Assembly: GCA_003952965.2 (NCBI GenBank)
Contig: CM025855.1
Span: 32,746,862 to 32,810,861, forward strand
Source: Morella rubra
Taxonomy: Eukaryota; Streptophyta; Magnoliopsida; Fagales; Myricaceae
DNA length: 64,000 bases
Direction: 5' to 3'
Below the pieces are notes generated by a model. The model saw nothing but the letters and a program-made list of their open reading frames with translations. It was not told where the DNA came from and ran no database searches. Below are positions 12,251 through 24,557 of this stretch, in pieces (position 1 is the first letter of the stretch; every line of letters starts with the position of its first letter). The translations under genes were made by a program, and so were the position numbers.

Positions 12251-12795
12251 AATCAACAATTTTAAGCTTAGTGAGCTTAGCAACAGGAAATGGATCACAT
12301 ATTAGACCATTGTCATCTCAGGAGTCGTACAAAAAAAATATATTACCTTTTCGAGGAGGAGATCCAAACGCTTTAATTGATCCAAACAGGAGGAGAGAGA
12401 AAATACAAAACATGATAGGAAATATATTTTTACATTTAAATTTAAATATCTGAGATTTTGACAATATCTCGCATTAAAATTAAACCTTTAATATTGTAAT
12501 AATATCATATCAAATTTTATAGATTCACTGTGATATTATGTCTAACACTAACAACATTTACTACTCACTATGATTCTTTTTAGAAAACCCATTCTATTCA
12601 ATTAATTCCCACCACTTCCCAAAATAAGAGATTTAACGACTCTGTTCATACAGTGGGGGAAATTGGAAAATAAACTTACCCCAAAAAAAATGGAAAATAA
12701 AAAGATGGCTTAGTATTTGTGAAGGCTCACTGAGCCCACAATTTACCACAAATCGAACCACAACAGAAGACCCAAAACCTGACATTGTGTACCGA

Positions 12796-12849
12796 GGCCC
12801 GCAAAATAACTTTTTGTTTTTTTTTATAAGTAAGGGCTGCAAGATAACT
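12796..12849. repeat. Imperfect 16-bp direct repeat flanking T-rich 22-bp insert
   Basis: GGCCCGCAAAATAACT (12796-12811) and GGGCTGCAAGATAACT (12834-12849) match at 13 of 16 positions and enclose 22 bp that read TTACTTAT followed by A-runs on the minus strand. This resembles an aged target-site duplication around the 3' tail of a retroposon. The tail text is close to that of the perfect example at 24558-24608. Confidence 0.45.
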
Positions 12850-13304
12850 AAATGCTGCATTAGGTTGTTCCCGGAGGAGTGACAGATCAGTGACTCACTG
12901 ACTCCTCCCATCTCCCTATCCATCGGAACCTCACATGCCAGCATCGGCGGAAAGAGAGCACGCAGTGGCTCCCGACAAAAGGTGGAGGAAGGTGATCGGA
13001 GCTCAGTCTACGTGTCGTGCGCATTAGACTCTCATTCTCCCATAGAAGCACGTGAAACACCATGCACCAATACGATACAAGCGGACGCAACTGGTTTCAC
13101 GTGTCGGAGGCCGCTGGCGCCAGCCGAAAGGCACGTACCCAAGCAACTGAAAAAGGCTCCAAAACTTGAGCCTTGAGGAACTCGAATTCGATTTCTGAAC
13201 GTATATCTTTGATCTCGTTGAACTTTTGGCTGGCAATTAACGAAACTCGGGCCGATGCTTCTCTCCAAAGAACATTGGGGAATTGTCATTCCTTCCCCAC
13301 CACA

Positions 13305-13328
13305 CCCCCCCCCCCCCCCCCCCCCCCC
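13305..13328 (+). repeat. Poly-C tract, about 24 bp
   Basis: An uninterrupted run of about 24 C follows CCTTCCCCACCACA. It is one of several long G or C runs in the window. Its exact length is uncertain, because sequencing commonly miscounts such runs. Confidence 0.8.
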
Positions 13329-14226
13329 ACAACGTTTGAACCACTTCGCCCAGAGATCGAAGAATTTTCCACATCAGGCCCAACTATTAACCACCTTCAG
13401 AAAATGGACCATACGTGAAGCTTCTGCAATACCCATAACATATCTCCAACTCATGCTCCGAAGTCCTCGAGCGATTTCTCCGTTATGCTAGATTAATAAT
13501 TATCATCATCATCTTTTGTGCACGATAAATCCTACATCAGCTCTATGTGAAAATATGTTCTGCACTTGATAATCTCAACACCGGAGAAAAGGTAGAATTC
13601 GTTTATAGTTACATATGCCGACACCTTACGAAAAGCGCAAACTCATCAAACTCCCCGCAGTGACCTTCAGCACCATCCACAGAATTGCACATACAGACAT
13701 CCAATAAAGATTGTCTCAACCTAATCGACAATGAGAACATGCCGATCTGTAACCAACTTCTAGTAAACAAGAACGGGCATAAAGATTCAAGTCATGGAGG
13801 GCATGGAAATATTATAGCAAGCACTTCCATTTCCATCCTATATCATGTGTAACAGCTGAATCTTTACAAAACTGCAGTGAAATTTGGACACGTAAATTGA
13901 TAGAGAACACATTAACGGAATCATTTTATACCTGCTGAATCCCTTCTCCATATCCTGATTAGAAAAAGAAATTAAGGTCAATCACCAAGTTCAATTGCCT
14001 CTACGACATCGACACCCAGGTAGTTAAGCACAAGTTTCCCTAGTGGAAAACTTACCATCGAGGCAATTCAATTGCCATTTTCTCGAAATCCAAATTCACC
14101 GCAAGGGACTCCTATATACAATCACCAGGTCCTCATCCATCAGACTGCTGTCTACATGAGCAGCACATGTCCATGTTGCTTAGAAGATGCAGAACAGCTA
14201 AAAATATTCCTCGATGATATGCTACT

Positions 14227-14282
14227 GAGAAACACAATATAAGCGATCGAAAAAAGAAAGAAAGAGAAACACAATATAAGCG
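14227..14282. repeat. Perfect 19-bp direct repeat flanking A-rich 18-bp insert
   Basis: GAGAAACACAATATAAGCG is present at 14227-14245 and identically at 14264-14282. The 18 bp between are ATCG followed by A-runs broken by two G. The length and perfection of the repeat plus the A-rich filler fit target-primed insertion of a tail-only retroposon. Replication slippage is an alternative. Confidence 0.6.
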
Positions 14283-14565
14283 GTTAGGTTATAATCCTTT
14301 CTGATGAGTGCTCTCAAACTGTTCAATTCCGAATGAAAGATAACTAAATGTTTAATTAGAATCAGTACCTCAGCTAAAATATACGAAGTGTAGAAAAGGA
14401 GAGTAAAGCAAGAAAGAGACAGTGGATGCCGAGGAACATATGGACTTCACATCTGCACTGAACTAGCAACTGCCATCACTCCTTAGAAAGAAGAGGACTA
14501 AGGAAAAGGCTTCCAGAAGGGGAGAACAGGAAAATGTAGAACTTTGCAAACCATTATATTACAGC

Positions 14566-16661
14566 TTAGTGAGATGAAGGCAAAGCACGCCAATTGTCAG
14601 CAAGAACCATGACTTGATCACGTGAAGTTGCTGACAGATGTTGGAGGACTACATTCTTGACATGGACTGCTGCTGTTTCACCAGCACGGGTGGCAAGTTC
14701 CAGGTACACTACAGCTTTCATCATCTGCCCTTCCTGCCAAGTGTTACCATCAGAACCTCCAAGACCTTGAACATATTAGTCACCTAATGTAAATTGCCAT
14801 TTGTTTACATCATCAACAACAAAAATCAAACCCCTGCCATAGGCCAACTTGCTCCACTCTGTAGTGCTTTTGATCCTTAGCAAGTGCAAATACGCAATTG
14901 GCTTAAGGATGCCGCTCAGGAATGATAATAAACCATAGTAGCAAAAACCATCCGAAAATTGGAACATCACACTCAGAAACTTTAAAGGCTATATTCAACG
15001 AAGAAAGTCGCCAGCAGAAGGCACATAATTCTCTTGACCTTGGTATGCTCTCTCAATTTTACATAAAGAAATGGTAAAATTCGAAATTTTAGAAAATCAT
15101 AATATAGATAGACAAGAGAATTAAGTGTGTGTGAGTGTGTGTGGTGAACCAAATTTAAAACTTTTGAATTAGACATCTAACCCCTTGGATTGAGATCCTC
15201 CTCAATTTGCTGTCCAATTGAAAAATCCAATACGGAAAGAGAAAGACATAACATACAATGAATGATGTGATATACGGGCAACATTGTATGTGTTTTGTGT
15301 CTATCCTCTCCGAATTAGACCATACAACTTGGATAGCAAATTGGAGAGGATATTGTCCAATTTTGTCCGTTCTTGTCTTGCTCAGCTCAGTTTATTTTTC
15401 AGCTTTTCATTTTTACAAAATTCATATCAGAAGTCCTAGTTTGAAGCATCCCACTAGATCTGAGTGTAGTGTGGTGTAGTACTATGCACTTCTAGGGTGG
15501 CATTATAGAGACAAAATTAGTGTAGATATGTTACATACAGAAAAGAGAGCAAGTCCGTGCTCAAATTGAGCTTTACAATGGCCGCGATCAGCTGCCCGCT
15601 TCATCCATTTTCTAGCTTGCCGATGACTGTGCAGTAAACCTTCACCAAATGAGTAGCACAAAGACACATTGTACATGGCACGCACATACCCACTTTCGGC
15701 AGCTTTTAAATACCATCTCGCCTGTGCCAGGTGAAGAAACTTATCAGCAGTAAACTCTTGTATATGCTACACCCACAAAGTAACGGGAGTACACCGCTAA
15801 AAGTCAGCAATCACTATTCCTATCAGCAAATACGGGGAATTGAACTAATTTCCCAGTACATAATGACTAAGGGAGAGAATCGCATACGGCCTCTCGCATA
15901 TTGCAATCTACCCCGCGACCTTGATGCAGACAAAGAGCGAGTTGGTACTGCGCACGGGCATGGCCAACAAGGGAAGCTTTATATAACCACTTCACAGCTC
16001 CCTTGGGATTTGGAGGCTCAGCTACACCCATGATGATTTCCATAAGCAGGAGATTGTAAAAAGTCTATTATCAACGCGAGCGATTTGAGAGAAGTCCAAG
16101 AAAATAGCAATAATCATCACCAATACCTTGCAAATAAGAAATAGCCAAATTGCATTGTCCAGCCGAGTCGCCAAGCTCCGCAGCTTTCTGATACAAAGCG
16201 ATGGCCTTGTCCTTCCTGCCCATTTCCCAGTAGATTAAACCGGCATCGACCATAGCCAGAGTAGAGCCACGTGCCGCGCCTTTCAGGAACGAGTCAAGAG
16301 CCTTGTTCAAATTGGGCCGAACACCACCTTGCCCGTGCTTGAACCGCTTTCCCCACCGCAAGAAGAGCATCGCCTCCCTCAGCGGCCGGAGGGCCTCGGC
16401 CCACGACTTACACACTAGCGACGCCGCACGGAGGTTCTGGAGGCTGAACGAGCCGCCGATTTTCATCAGGACGTCGTACGGGAGGGCCGAGAAATCGTGG
16501 ACGTCCGACGATGATATCGAGGATAACCGGATCTGACGGCTCGAAGGTGATATTTTTCTCATGGGGAGTCTCGACTCCTCTTTTAAACCGTTGATCTTCG
16601 ATGAAGGAAGGGCTGAGAAACGAGATCCATCCGATCGACAGGGCCAAGTTCTCCCCTTCAT
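14566..16661 (-). CDS. F-box protein with Sel1-like repeats, 4 exons
   Basis: Exons on the minus strand: 16661-16127, 16021-15888, 15721-15539, 14733-14566, phases consistent, 339 aa. An F-box at about 57-95 (SALPYDVLMKIGGSFSLQNLRAASLVCKSW) would bind SKP1 of an SCF ubiquitin ligase. It is followed by Sel1-type alpha-helical repeats, for example ALDSFLKGAARGSTLAMVDAGLIYW, AIALYQKAAELGDSAGQCNLAISYL, AVKWLYKASLVGHARAQYQLALCL and ARWYLKAAESGYVRAMYNVSLCY, which would hold the substrate. The product ends WRALPSSH. Arabidopsis At1g70590 (about 351 aa, from memory) has the same architecture. The first intron uses the acceptor just before 16021; reading through the nearby GGT would break the frame. 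Substrate unknown. Confidence 0.9.
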
Positions 16662-16894
16662 GTTTGAACTCTCTTTCTGCCCGTGTCTCAGACTTGGACT
16701 AACGAGGAACTGAAAACTGAGAGAGAGAGAGACGGTGGGATGTTCTCTAGGGTCGAGTACGGCTACGCTAACCTGGACAAAGTTCCCGCAATCTCAGCCC
16801 TTCGTTTTCAGTGGATCGCTCGGATTAAGCAACTGCGGCTAAAAGTTACCAAAGACGACGTCGTTTCTCACGTTCTGCATCCGACCTTTAGCGA

Positions 16895-17050
16895 GGAAAT
16901 CGTATTCAAGCTACAAACACGAACTCTTTGCTTAAATTACAGTAAACTGCCAAGACAAAAAAAAACATACGTTGCTAAAGGAAATCGTATTCAAGTTACA
17001 AACACGAACTTTCTTAAATTATAGAAAACTACAAAAAAAAACATACGTTT
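16895..17050. repeat. Imperfect tandem duplication, period about 85 bp
   Basis: The text starting GGAAATCGTATTCAAG(C/T)TACA at 16895 recurs at 16980. Both copies continue through ACACGAACT, TTAAATTA, an A-run and CATACGTT. The second copy has several small deletions. It lies just upstream (on the minus strand) of the F-box gene start. Confidence 0.75.
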
Positions 17051-17874
17051 ACTTTTGCGCCCCCCGCCGCCCCCCCAAAACAAAAAAATAAAGGAAATTT
17101 GATGAATCGAGCAATTAGTGAGTTTTCAGTTAAGAATAAAAAATAAATAATGAAAGACCAATTACGTTCCTGTACTAAATGCAACAAAAGACTATGTCAG
17201 GAGTAACAAAAATGTTGTATTTTTCAGTAGATCCGAATCCTTCATAATTCTTTGATGTACGTGAAAGAAAAATAAAAGAAAAATAAACACAATAGATCAT
17301 TGAATAGATTATCTTATGCTTTTAAATTGATCATAAAGGTTATTAAATTTGTAATTTTAATCAAACAAGTATTTTTGTTAAACTTCTATTTATAAAGTTA
17401 ACTATTCATACGTCAGTTCTAATACACGTAACAACCAAAACTAAAATCATATAACTTGTAATTTTTTTAAGTTTTTTTCATAATCTTTTTTCTTAATTTT
17501 TTTATTTTTTATTTTAAAAAAATAAAACAATTAAATTATTTTAAAATTTTATTCAAACAAAAAATTTAAAATAAATTATAAGTCACATGATTTTAGTTTT
17601 TGGGTGTGACGTGTTAACTTATTATTAGAGCTTATGTATGAATCATTAATTTTGAGAATAAAATTTTAAAAGAATGACTTATTTGACAAAAATTGTAAAT
17701 TCATGGACTCTATAATTAATTTAAAACCGAAGGATGATTTATTAAAATGGATCAAAATTTAAGGATGAAATGAGTACTTAACCCTTAAATAAAAGAAAAA
17801 TAAAAAGATTGACAAGCACATCCATGTTAAGAAATTGGTTTCTCTTAACTGGGACATCCATCTTTGCTTTCTAA

Positions 17875-18465
17875 GGTCATGTTTCCTTTCTAAGATTTTT
17901 TCAAGAATTTTATGAGGTAGATTAAAATTTTATTAGATTTCTTAAAAAAAAAATACTGAAAAAATTTGAAGTGTGCTTGGGAGATAGTGAATTTTTTTTT
18001 TTTTAAGTTTTATGAAAGTTGGTGAAAAATGAAAAAAAATATATTATTTGATTGAATTTTGTATGTTTATTTTAATGGAAATAGATGATTTGATAAGGGA
18101 GAGATAATTTGAATTTTAAAAAAATTATAATTAAAATAAAAATAGAATGAAATTACTATGGGTGTGAAAATAAAAAAGTGAAAAATTTATTGACAAAAAT
18201 TTTGAATTAGTTGTGTTTGGGATTGCGAATTTTTGAATAGAGAGAATTTTGTCCAAAATTTTCGTTTGCAAACGTGACTAACTCAAAATGTTAGTTACAA
18301 AAATAAAATGAAAATAAAAAATTATTTCTCTCTTCATTTTTTTACCAACTCTCATAAAAACTTCACTTTTCTCTAATTTCTTGCAAAATCCAACAAAACT
18401 CTAATCTACTCTAACTTTCACAACATTCCCAAAATCTAAAAAAATATTGGTTTACAAAGATGGTC
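17875..18465. mobile_element. AT-rich MITE-like element with imperfect terminal inverted repeats
   Basis: The left end GGTCATGTTTCC...AAGATTTTTT and the reverse complement of the right end GACCATCTTTGTAAACC...ATTTTTTT are similar. Inside, GTAGATTAAAATTTTATTAGATTT on the left mirrors GTAGATTAGAGTTTTGTTGGATTT read from the right. It spans about 590 bp with no coding capacity and a probable nested copy in the middle. Its end motif GGTC-(N)-TTTG is shared with 22691-22885 and 32879-33178, suggesting one Tourist-like (PIF/Harbinger) family. No clean target-site duplication was identified here. Confidence 0.45.
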
Positions 18466-18989
18466 GAAATAGAAGGTTTAAGTCTTACATAATAGGAACA
18501 AGAATGAGGTGGAAATAAGACATTATCATATTCAAGTTCATTAGTATCTATGTACATTTTTTAAAAAGTGTAATGAAAAATTCGATACAGAAAGTTCACC
18601 AAAGTGAGTCAATTTAATGCACAATAAATTATGAAGAGACTAACGCAGTAGTTTATAGCCCATAAGTTCATGACTCTCCACTTAAATTGACAATTCGATT
18701 GTGAGAAAAATAGAACCTGAAACCCTGCACTTATGTATAAAATTTTTAATAAATGAATGTTCAACTAGGTGCTAACCCAATTTCACTACCAATTTTAAAT
18801 TTAATAAAATTTTTAAAAAAAAACCTTAAACAATAGTGACCCTGTCAAAGGCTCATTCACACTACAATTCCTCTCTCTCTCTCTCTCACGTAGGATTAAC
18901 CTCCTCAAAGAGAAACTTCATGAGGTCTGCTTATCAATCTTTGTTGTCACGACAACTCCACCTTAAGTGTAAGCAAACACTAATCAAAC

Positions 18990-19035
18990 AAGACAACTAT
19001 CGGCCTAGAAAAAAAAAAAAGAAAGACAACTGTCG
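18990..19035. repeat. 13-bp direct repeat (1 mismatch) flanking GCCTAG-A(n) insert
   Basis: AAGACAACTATCG (18990-19002) and AAGACAACTGTCG (19023-19035) flank 20 bp consisting of GCCTAG and an A-run ending GA. The G/C-TTAG or CCTAG start before the A-run resembles the insert at 7300. Interpreted as a diverged target-site duplication around a poly(A) tail. Confidence 0.45.
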
Positions 19036-21514
19036 AGTTTATAAAACAATTGGTAGAAATTCACGCGTGCCTAATCTCGAACCAATTTTCGTGCAAAACA
19101 GAACATGTTGGAGAACTAAGCAGTGGGTTTAAGTCGGTGCAATTAAGGAAATAAATAAACATTGAAACAGTATGCACGCGAGAGAGACGTCCACCATTTT
19201 TACTTCCATCATTGGCCAAGTGAAAACTAACCATGGATCTTCAACCTCTTCCTCCTGTTCTCTCTTTCTAAGGATTGACCTCACCTTACTTTAATCGTAT
19301 TCAAACTTGCCGGTGGATGCTTTTGCCACGCCTCACTCCACGTAAGTCCAAACTACTCCACGACTCCGAGGCCCACAGGAAACTCGTTTCGGCTTGTAGC
19401 TAGTTTTTGGAGCAGGCCCAATATTTTATTTTTCCCCAGATTAATTAATTCCTAATATTTCATTATCTCCAGGAATTGATTTCGTAAATCACGAGGTTAT
19501 TACGTATGTTGTTCCAGGATTTTCAATCACAACTTGATCAGAAAGTCCCTTTTTATGACAGGAATTATCAAACTTTGATTAAAAACTCGTTATTCCATCT
19601 CAGCTAACTTTAATTCTAACTTCCGGATGTACTTTTATTGCTCAGTTTTACCAAATCCTGTTGCCTGAATCAGGCCAAGTTCTTCAAGTGCGAACGGCGC
19701 CCGCATGCAAGTTAATCAATGCATTAACAATGGCTACTTAATCAGAGCCCTGACAAGCATTAATCAATTGCTCACTACACCGCGTTCTTGTCACTTCTAA
19801 CAGTAAAGTATTAAATGCTTCCTGGATATTGCCCCCACCGAAGATTTGTGAGCCAAATATTTTAAGGGGCAGGGGGATAGATTGGTGACTCTATTTAGAT
19901 TCGACCAATTCGATTCGAAGTAGAGGCAAATCGAATCTGGATATATCTTGCAGTGTCTTGTGGGAACCACGAGATGCTGTTAAACTTCCGCGGTTTACTT
20001 CTTGGAATCTGCAGGCTCTTCACAAATCCTGCAAGTATCGGAGCAAATAATTGTTTGAAACTTAACCTAATGGACTGAGTGGATAAATGCCAGAGCAAAA
20101 TTTAGCTTGAGGATAATGCATGCAACGTGGTTCTGGAACAACCGCCCAATAGAGTTTTGATTCCTTAGCATATTCTTGCATAAACATAATAATGTTAGAA
20201 ATCCTTTTGTTCCCCTGTCTCCGTAAATGATAAAACTGAAACAGGGTGTATGAGAGCTAATGCCAAGCACAAGTGTTTGGTATCCATGTGGTCTCCAAAA
20301 ATGTATCTCAACTAATTAATCTAATCCGAAATGACCCACTACATGCCAAGTAAGATTTGCAGTCTTTTATAGGACGTGTTGAAACACTATTGCCTCATGA
20401 TATGGCTCCGATCCCGATGGACTTTTTTAATCTCCCTGAGAACCCTAGATTAGGTGAACTTGCCCAGCCCATCACTTGTTTAGTATGCACTTTGCTTGAT
20501 CACGATGGAAATTATTGATTCTCCACTAGTAAAGAAATGGGTTTTCTAGTTTCATGATAGACATTCCGTATTCTATTTGAAAATGTTGCAAATTTGAAAT
20601 TAAAGAGATATATATATATAATAGGATATCAATTATTGGTTTGCAAAACTTGGAGATTGAAAGTGGAAGATAAGGGCAATGGACATAGGATTCTAATCTT
20701 CCGTCCCACATGTGTTCTGTCCCTTCTCATGACCAATCACACGAAGTTTTGCGGAGAACCTTCCCACTATCTTAAGAGTCCGAGGTGGGTGGGGGGGGCC
20801 ATGGGTGTGGGACATTCAAAAGACCAAACTCTGAAGTCTAAAGAAAGGATGATGGCAGAGGATAAAGGCACTTGGGGCTATGGCTAAGGATGAAGTCAGG
20901 CGTTGTCTTTGTCAATCTGCCATGGAGCATCCGTGCAGCATCTTCTTACCCATTGAAAAGGATTTGCCTTTGCTTGCGTTTGACAACTTTTGGCTGCTTT
21001 GCTTGATTTTGACTTGCGGTTGGATCCGTACGCATGACCATGAACAGTTTCAAATAAGAGAGACGGGAAAGAAGAAAGGAAACTCAGATCACCTTGTTCA
21101 AAATCCTAAGAGATACCTCCTATATTATTTTCATTAATTGTTTGGTTAACACCGGGATGCAGCCATGAAAACTGGGATTTTAGTCCTACGTGAGTCTCAG
21201 CAAGCCATGCGCAAACAACTGAACAAGCATGGAGGAAAGGAACTTTGTTTCTGTCTCTTCCATCTCAAGAATCAAGCTCTCAAACAAGAAGGGAAATTCT
21301 TCGAGGAAAGAAGATGCCTATCTAACAATTTGCCAACTTTGTTTTTTTTTTGTTTATTTATAAGAACCTGTACATAAACTCCTACACCGCTATGAAATGG
21401 CTAACAATCAAGTCAGAGAATACAACGAGAAAGAAAGAGATATGAGGTACGAAGTAGAAGCACATATTGGCTGCCTAATAAATCAGAAACTCTCCCGACT
21501 CAACCATCAAATAG

Positions 21515-21832
21515 CTAGCTAGCCCTCTGCATAAACACGGTCTCCAAGTCCGGAGGAGTAAAAAACTCCTTGACACGACCATAGTTGCACTTCAAAGAAG
21601 GCTTTCGCTTCTTCGGAGCCGGCGGACACGTCAATTTCGTTGGAATTCTAGCGTCCACCCCAGTAGGCGTCGTTACACGCTCTTCGCGGCCGTCGCTACC
21701 CTCCCAATCCTCCACGGGGTTCGTATATATCGGCTTCAACGGAGCCCGTAACGGGATCCCTGCAATAACCCAGTTTGTCCCATCGGTTTCCACACCTCCA
21801 TCAACCTGCAGCGCCTTCTTGGAAAACCCCAT
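21515..21832 (-). CDS. SIAMESE-related cyclin-dependent kinase inhibitor (SMR6/8-like)
   Basis: Intronless 105-aa frame from ATG at 21832 to TAG at 21517-21515. The frame is open further upstream only through a TTG codon, so this ATG is chosen; it also gives the MGFSKK start I recall for SMR6-type proteins. Seen motifs: TTPTGVDARIP, then CPPAPKKRKP (basic, cyclin/CDK-related block), then VKEFFTPPDLETVFMQ near the C-terminus, in the order typical of the SIM/SMR family. SMR proteins bind CDK-cyclin complexes, block mitosis and favour endoreduplication, often under stress. GA-rich stretches lie upstream (22010-22050 and 22215-22252). SMR8 is At1g10690 from memory, next to PRS3, and a PRS gene also lies nearby here. 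Confidence 0.85.
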   Translation of the reverse strand: MGFSKKALQVDGGVETDGTNWVIAGIPLRAPLKPIYTNPVEDWEGSDGREERVTTPTGVDARIPTKLTCPPAPKKRKPSLKCNYGRVKEFFTPPDLETVFMQRAS

Positions 21833-22214
21833 GCTTATGATTGATCCAAGACCAAGCAAAATCTCAAGGCAAATATATAAAGGAAGAGAATAACGGAATA
21901 AAGAAGGTTATGGTATGAGAAGGGGTTCGGGAAGGGAATAAAATGAAAGCAGAAGGAAAGTGGCGAAGAAAGAGTGGAGGAAGCTTTGGGTTAGGTTCTT
22001 TAATTGCGAGAGAAAGAGAAAGAGAGAGAGTTCTGAAGAAGCCAAGGAGTCGGAGGCGAGGGGACAGGGAGAAAAGGCAAGGCAGCAAAGTAGGCTTTAA
22101 ATGGTTAGGGAGTAAAGGTTCAATGTTCTGTTTATACCAATCAGATAAAGAGAGAGAAGAGAACCCGAGGAACCTCGTGACATAAGCAGTGGGCGATCAA
22201 ATAATAAAGAAGAC

Positions 22215-22215
22215 C

Positions 22216-22252
<37 letters not shown>
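22215..22252 (+). repeat. (GA)n microsatellite upstream of SMR gene
   Basis: Interrupted GA repeat, CT-rich on the SMR coding strand, about 390 bp upstream of its ATG; a second GA patch lies near 22012-22030. CT-rich 5' leaders and GAGA elements are common at plant promoters, so a regulatory role is possible but only inferred. Confidence 0.6.
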
Positions 22253-22690
22253 CGGAGGGGGGGCCCGTGAAATTGGCTGGTCGCGGCCAGGAGTGAATTT
22301 AGGGGGAGGTCTTGACTTCGACTTTGGCGCCAAATTCTTTGTTCTGGGGAACACCCACGATCCTCTTGATTATTCTCTCTTTTAGGACAACGAAATTTCG
22401 AAATTCATTTCCAATTTTCTCCTCGTCCCAGTTATTTTCTTTCTTTTACCGGTTGGGACATTATCGAGTGAAATATTTTAAAAAAATACATGGCATAAAC
22501 TGGCTTCAATGTAAATAAAAGTCGTTGGAAGGATAAAACAATTTATTGGTATTTGTATTCAAAGGTCGATGATCAATTTGAATACTATTTGCTATTAACA
22601 TCTTTAGCTAGCTTAGAGTTACCAATAGGCGTCACTGCTGACGAAGATTATCCCTAAACTTAAGTAGGCTTATTTCCTTGCTAAAGGTTA

Positions 22691-22885
22691 TGGTCTGTTT
22701 GTTTGTAAAATTTTAAGGAGGTTAAAATTTTAAGTTATTAGATTTGGTGAAAAAATAAAGAGAGAGATGATTTTTAATATTTATTATAGTAAAAAGTAAT
22801 AATTTAATAGAGAGAGATTATATTGTAATTTTTTATTGTGTTAAAATTTTAAAGAGTGTAAAATTTTTGTTTGCAAAGAGACCCT
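22691..22885. mobile_element. Small Tourist-like MITE, TTA target duplication
   Basis: TTA flanks both ends. The left end TGGTCTGTTTGTTTGTAAAATTTT matches imperfectly the reverse complement of the right end, AGGGTCTCTTTGCAAACAAAAATTTT. The element is about 195 bp and AT-rich with no ORF. A 3-bp TTA target duplication and GGTCTGTTTG-like ends are features of PIF/Harbinger-derived Tourist MITEs. Boundaries may be off by one or two bases. Confidence 0.5.
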
Positions 22886-24557
22886 TTAGTAACCTAGGAG
22901 GATCAACTTAGTAGTTTGTGCTTTTTTAAAAAGTAAAAAGTAAAAAATACGTAAAGCCAAATATTAAATAGGGTTTCTATATTATTTTTACTGAAGCCAT
23001 TATTTTTTAATAATTTGTTTGGCTAGAAAAACCCATGGCACCTCTTGTGTACTGGAAAGGTTATACTACCCAGAGTCTAAACTTTGATTTCAGACTTTCA
23101 GTCACTGGTTTATCCTCACGAGAAATCGAATTCAGGATTGTGCGTTTAACTATATAGTTTTAAATATGTTTTAACCATTGAGGTAACTGTTAAAGTAAGT
23201 TCATTAAAATAATAATTGAGGTTTTCACATAAGATTACAAAGGAAAAATTTTGTATATTTAACTGTTTGATACCGACAAAGGAGTTCCACGTTTCAAGGC
23301 TACTTTGTCATATTCCATATTCCCTGCTTTTAGATTTGATTTTTCACGTTGGGGCAAATCAATATGGTTGATGACAGATGCTAAAGCAATAGAAATAGGA
23401 TGAAAAGCATTCTAAATGATAGAGGGGGTCTTGGATGGCATTTTGTTTTTATCAGCCTGATCTGCACATAAATAGCTCATAAAAGGGATATCTAAAATTG
23501 GATTCATCTTTATAATATACTTTTATCTTATCATGTTTACAACTTTGTAGAATTTGAAAAGGATGCTTTACGATCTTTTGTGTATACGTTTTTCCCCAAC
23601 AACCAAGTATCGCCATGCAGGTTTTTTCACGTAAAGCCAAATATTAATTGGAACTGTATAAATCCTCACAATCTTAAGAGGAAAATTTTATTTAAGAATA
23701 ATATTATTTATAAAACCAATTTCCAATTAATGATTCCAAATTCTCTGCCATAGGTATTTTAATCAAAGAAAAATTAAATTAGGGTCTTTTCCTTAAGACT
23801 TGTATATATCTATTCATAAATATAAAAGCATAACAGTCTTTCTTTTGTTTTGAGGGACGAGACTATTAAGAGCTTTGCCCTCCCAATTAATCGTTGAGTT
23901 TGTACAGTCTTTCTATCTTATATAAATTGAGTTTCTCTCATTGGACACAAATTGGATAATTACCATGAGATATAGTGCGGCCTCAAAAGATTAGTACAAC
24001 TAAAGATTTTCAACTTGAGACTCTGGGGGGTGAAAACCCCCAAGTCCAAAGTTTAGGCTACCGAGCCAACCCCAACATGGCACCGACTGTGAATGCTCCT
24101 GAAGAAAACAGATTCATATTTCTTTAAAGGAGCACCCCGGTGTAAAATATTTTCGACGAGGATATGTGTTGCTGAAAAGAAGCACCCAAAGTTGAACAAT
24201 TTTGAAAAGGGTTTCCTGCAGTTATAAGTCGACCTTTTCTTTTCTTCCTTTCTTCTTCTTCTTCTTTTTTCAACTCAGGCTTTTGGGACTGAATTTCCTT
24301 TCCAGTAAAAACGTCACTCTCCATCCATTCTTTCCGGATGAAAGAAGAAACTATTTGATCCAATAACCATTAATCAGAACTACATTAAAGGAGACACAAG
24401 AGCAGGAATGGGTAGAGGAATAAGGAAATTCCATGGCAGTGTTAGGTAAATTTAATTCCTGATCTGCCATGTGGTCACAAAGTTATAGCTTTGAATGGAG
24501 AGCTGCATTAACTTCTCTGACAGATTATGAGGTCCTAATTGTCACGAGATTCATATG

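Larger units (their letters stand above)
12251..14565. other. Intergenic region between LINE remnant and F-box gene
   Basis: No gene recognised. It contains a poly-C tract of about 24 C (13305-13328), two poly(A)-type direct-repeat structures (12796-12849 and 14227-14282) and several ORFs under 110 codons on both strands with no familiar motif. The right end is presumably the F-box gene 3' UTR. Confidence 0.55.
16662..21514. other. Long AT-rich intergenic region
   Basis: Nearly 5 kb with no recognised gene. It holds an 85-bp imperfect tandem duplication (16895-17050), an AT-rich element with terminal inverted repeats (17875-18465), a short CT microsatellite (about 18871-18888) and a poly(A)-type direct repeat (18990-19035). 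A few open frames of up to 113 codons show no familiar motif and have no supporting splice structure. Confidence 0.6.

Noticed and set aside
12982-13491. Several ORFs of 64-85 codons on both strands around the poly-C tract
   Set aside because: Overlapping frames, one reading through poly-C as a proline run, with no motif and no splice partners.
16683-17024. 113-codon plus-strand ORF opposite the F-box gene start
   Set aside because: It lies in the F-box promoter and runs into the tandem duplication. No similarity recognised.
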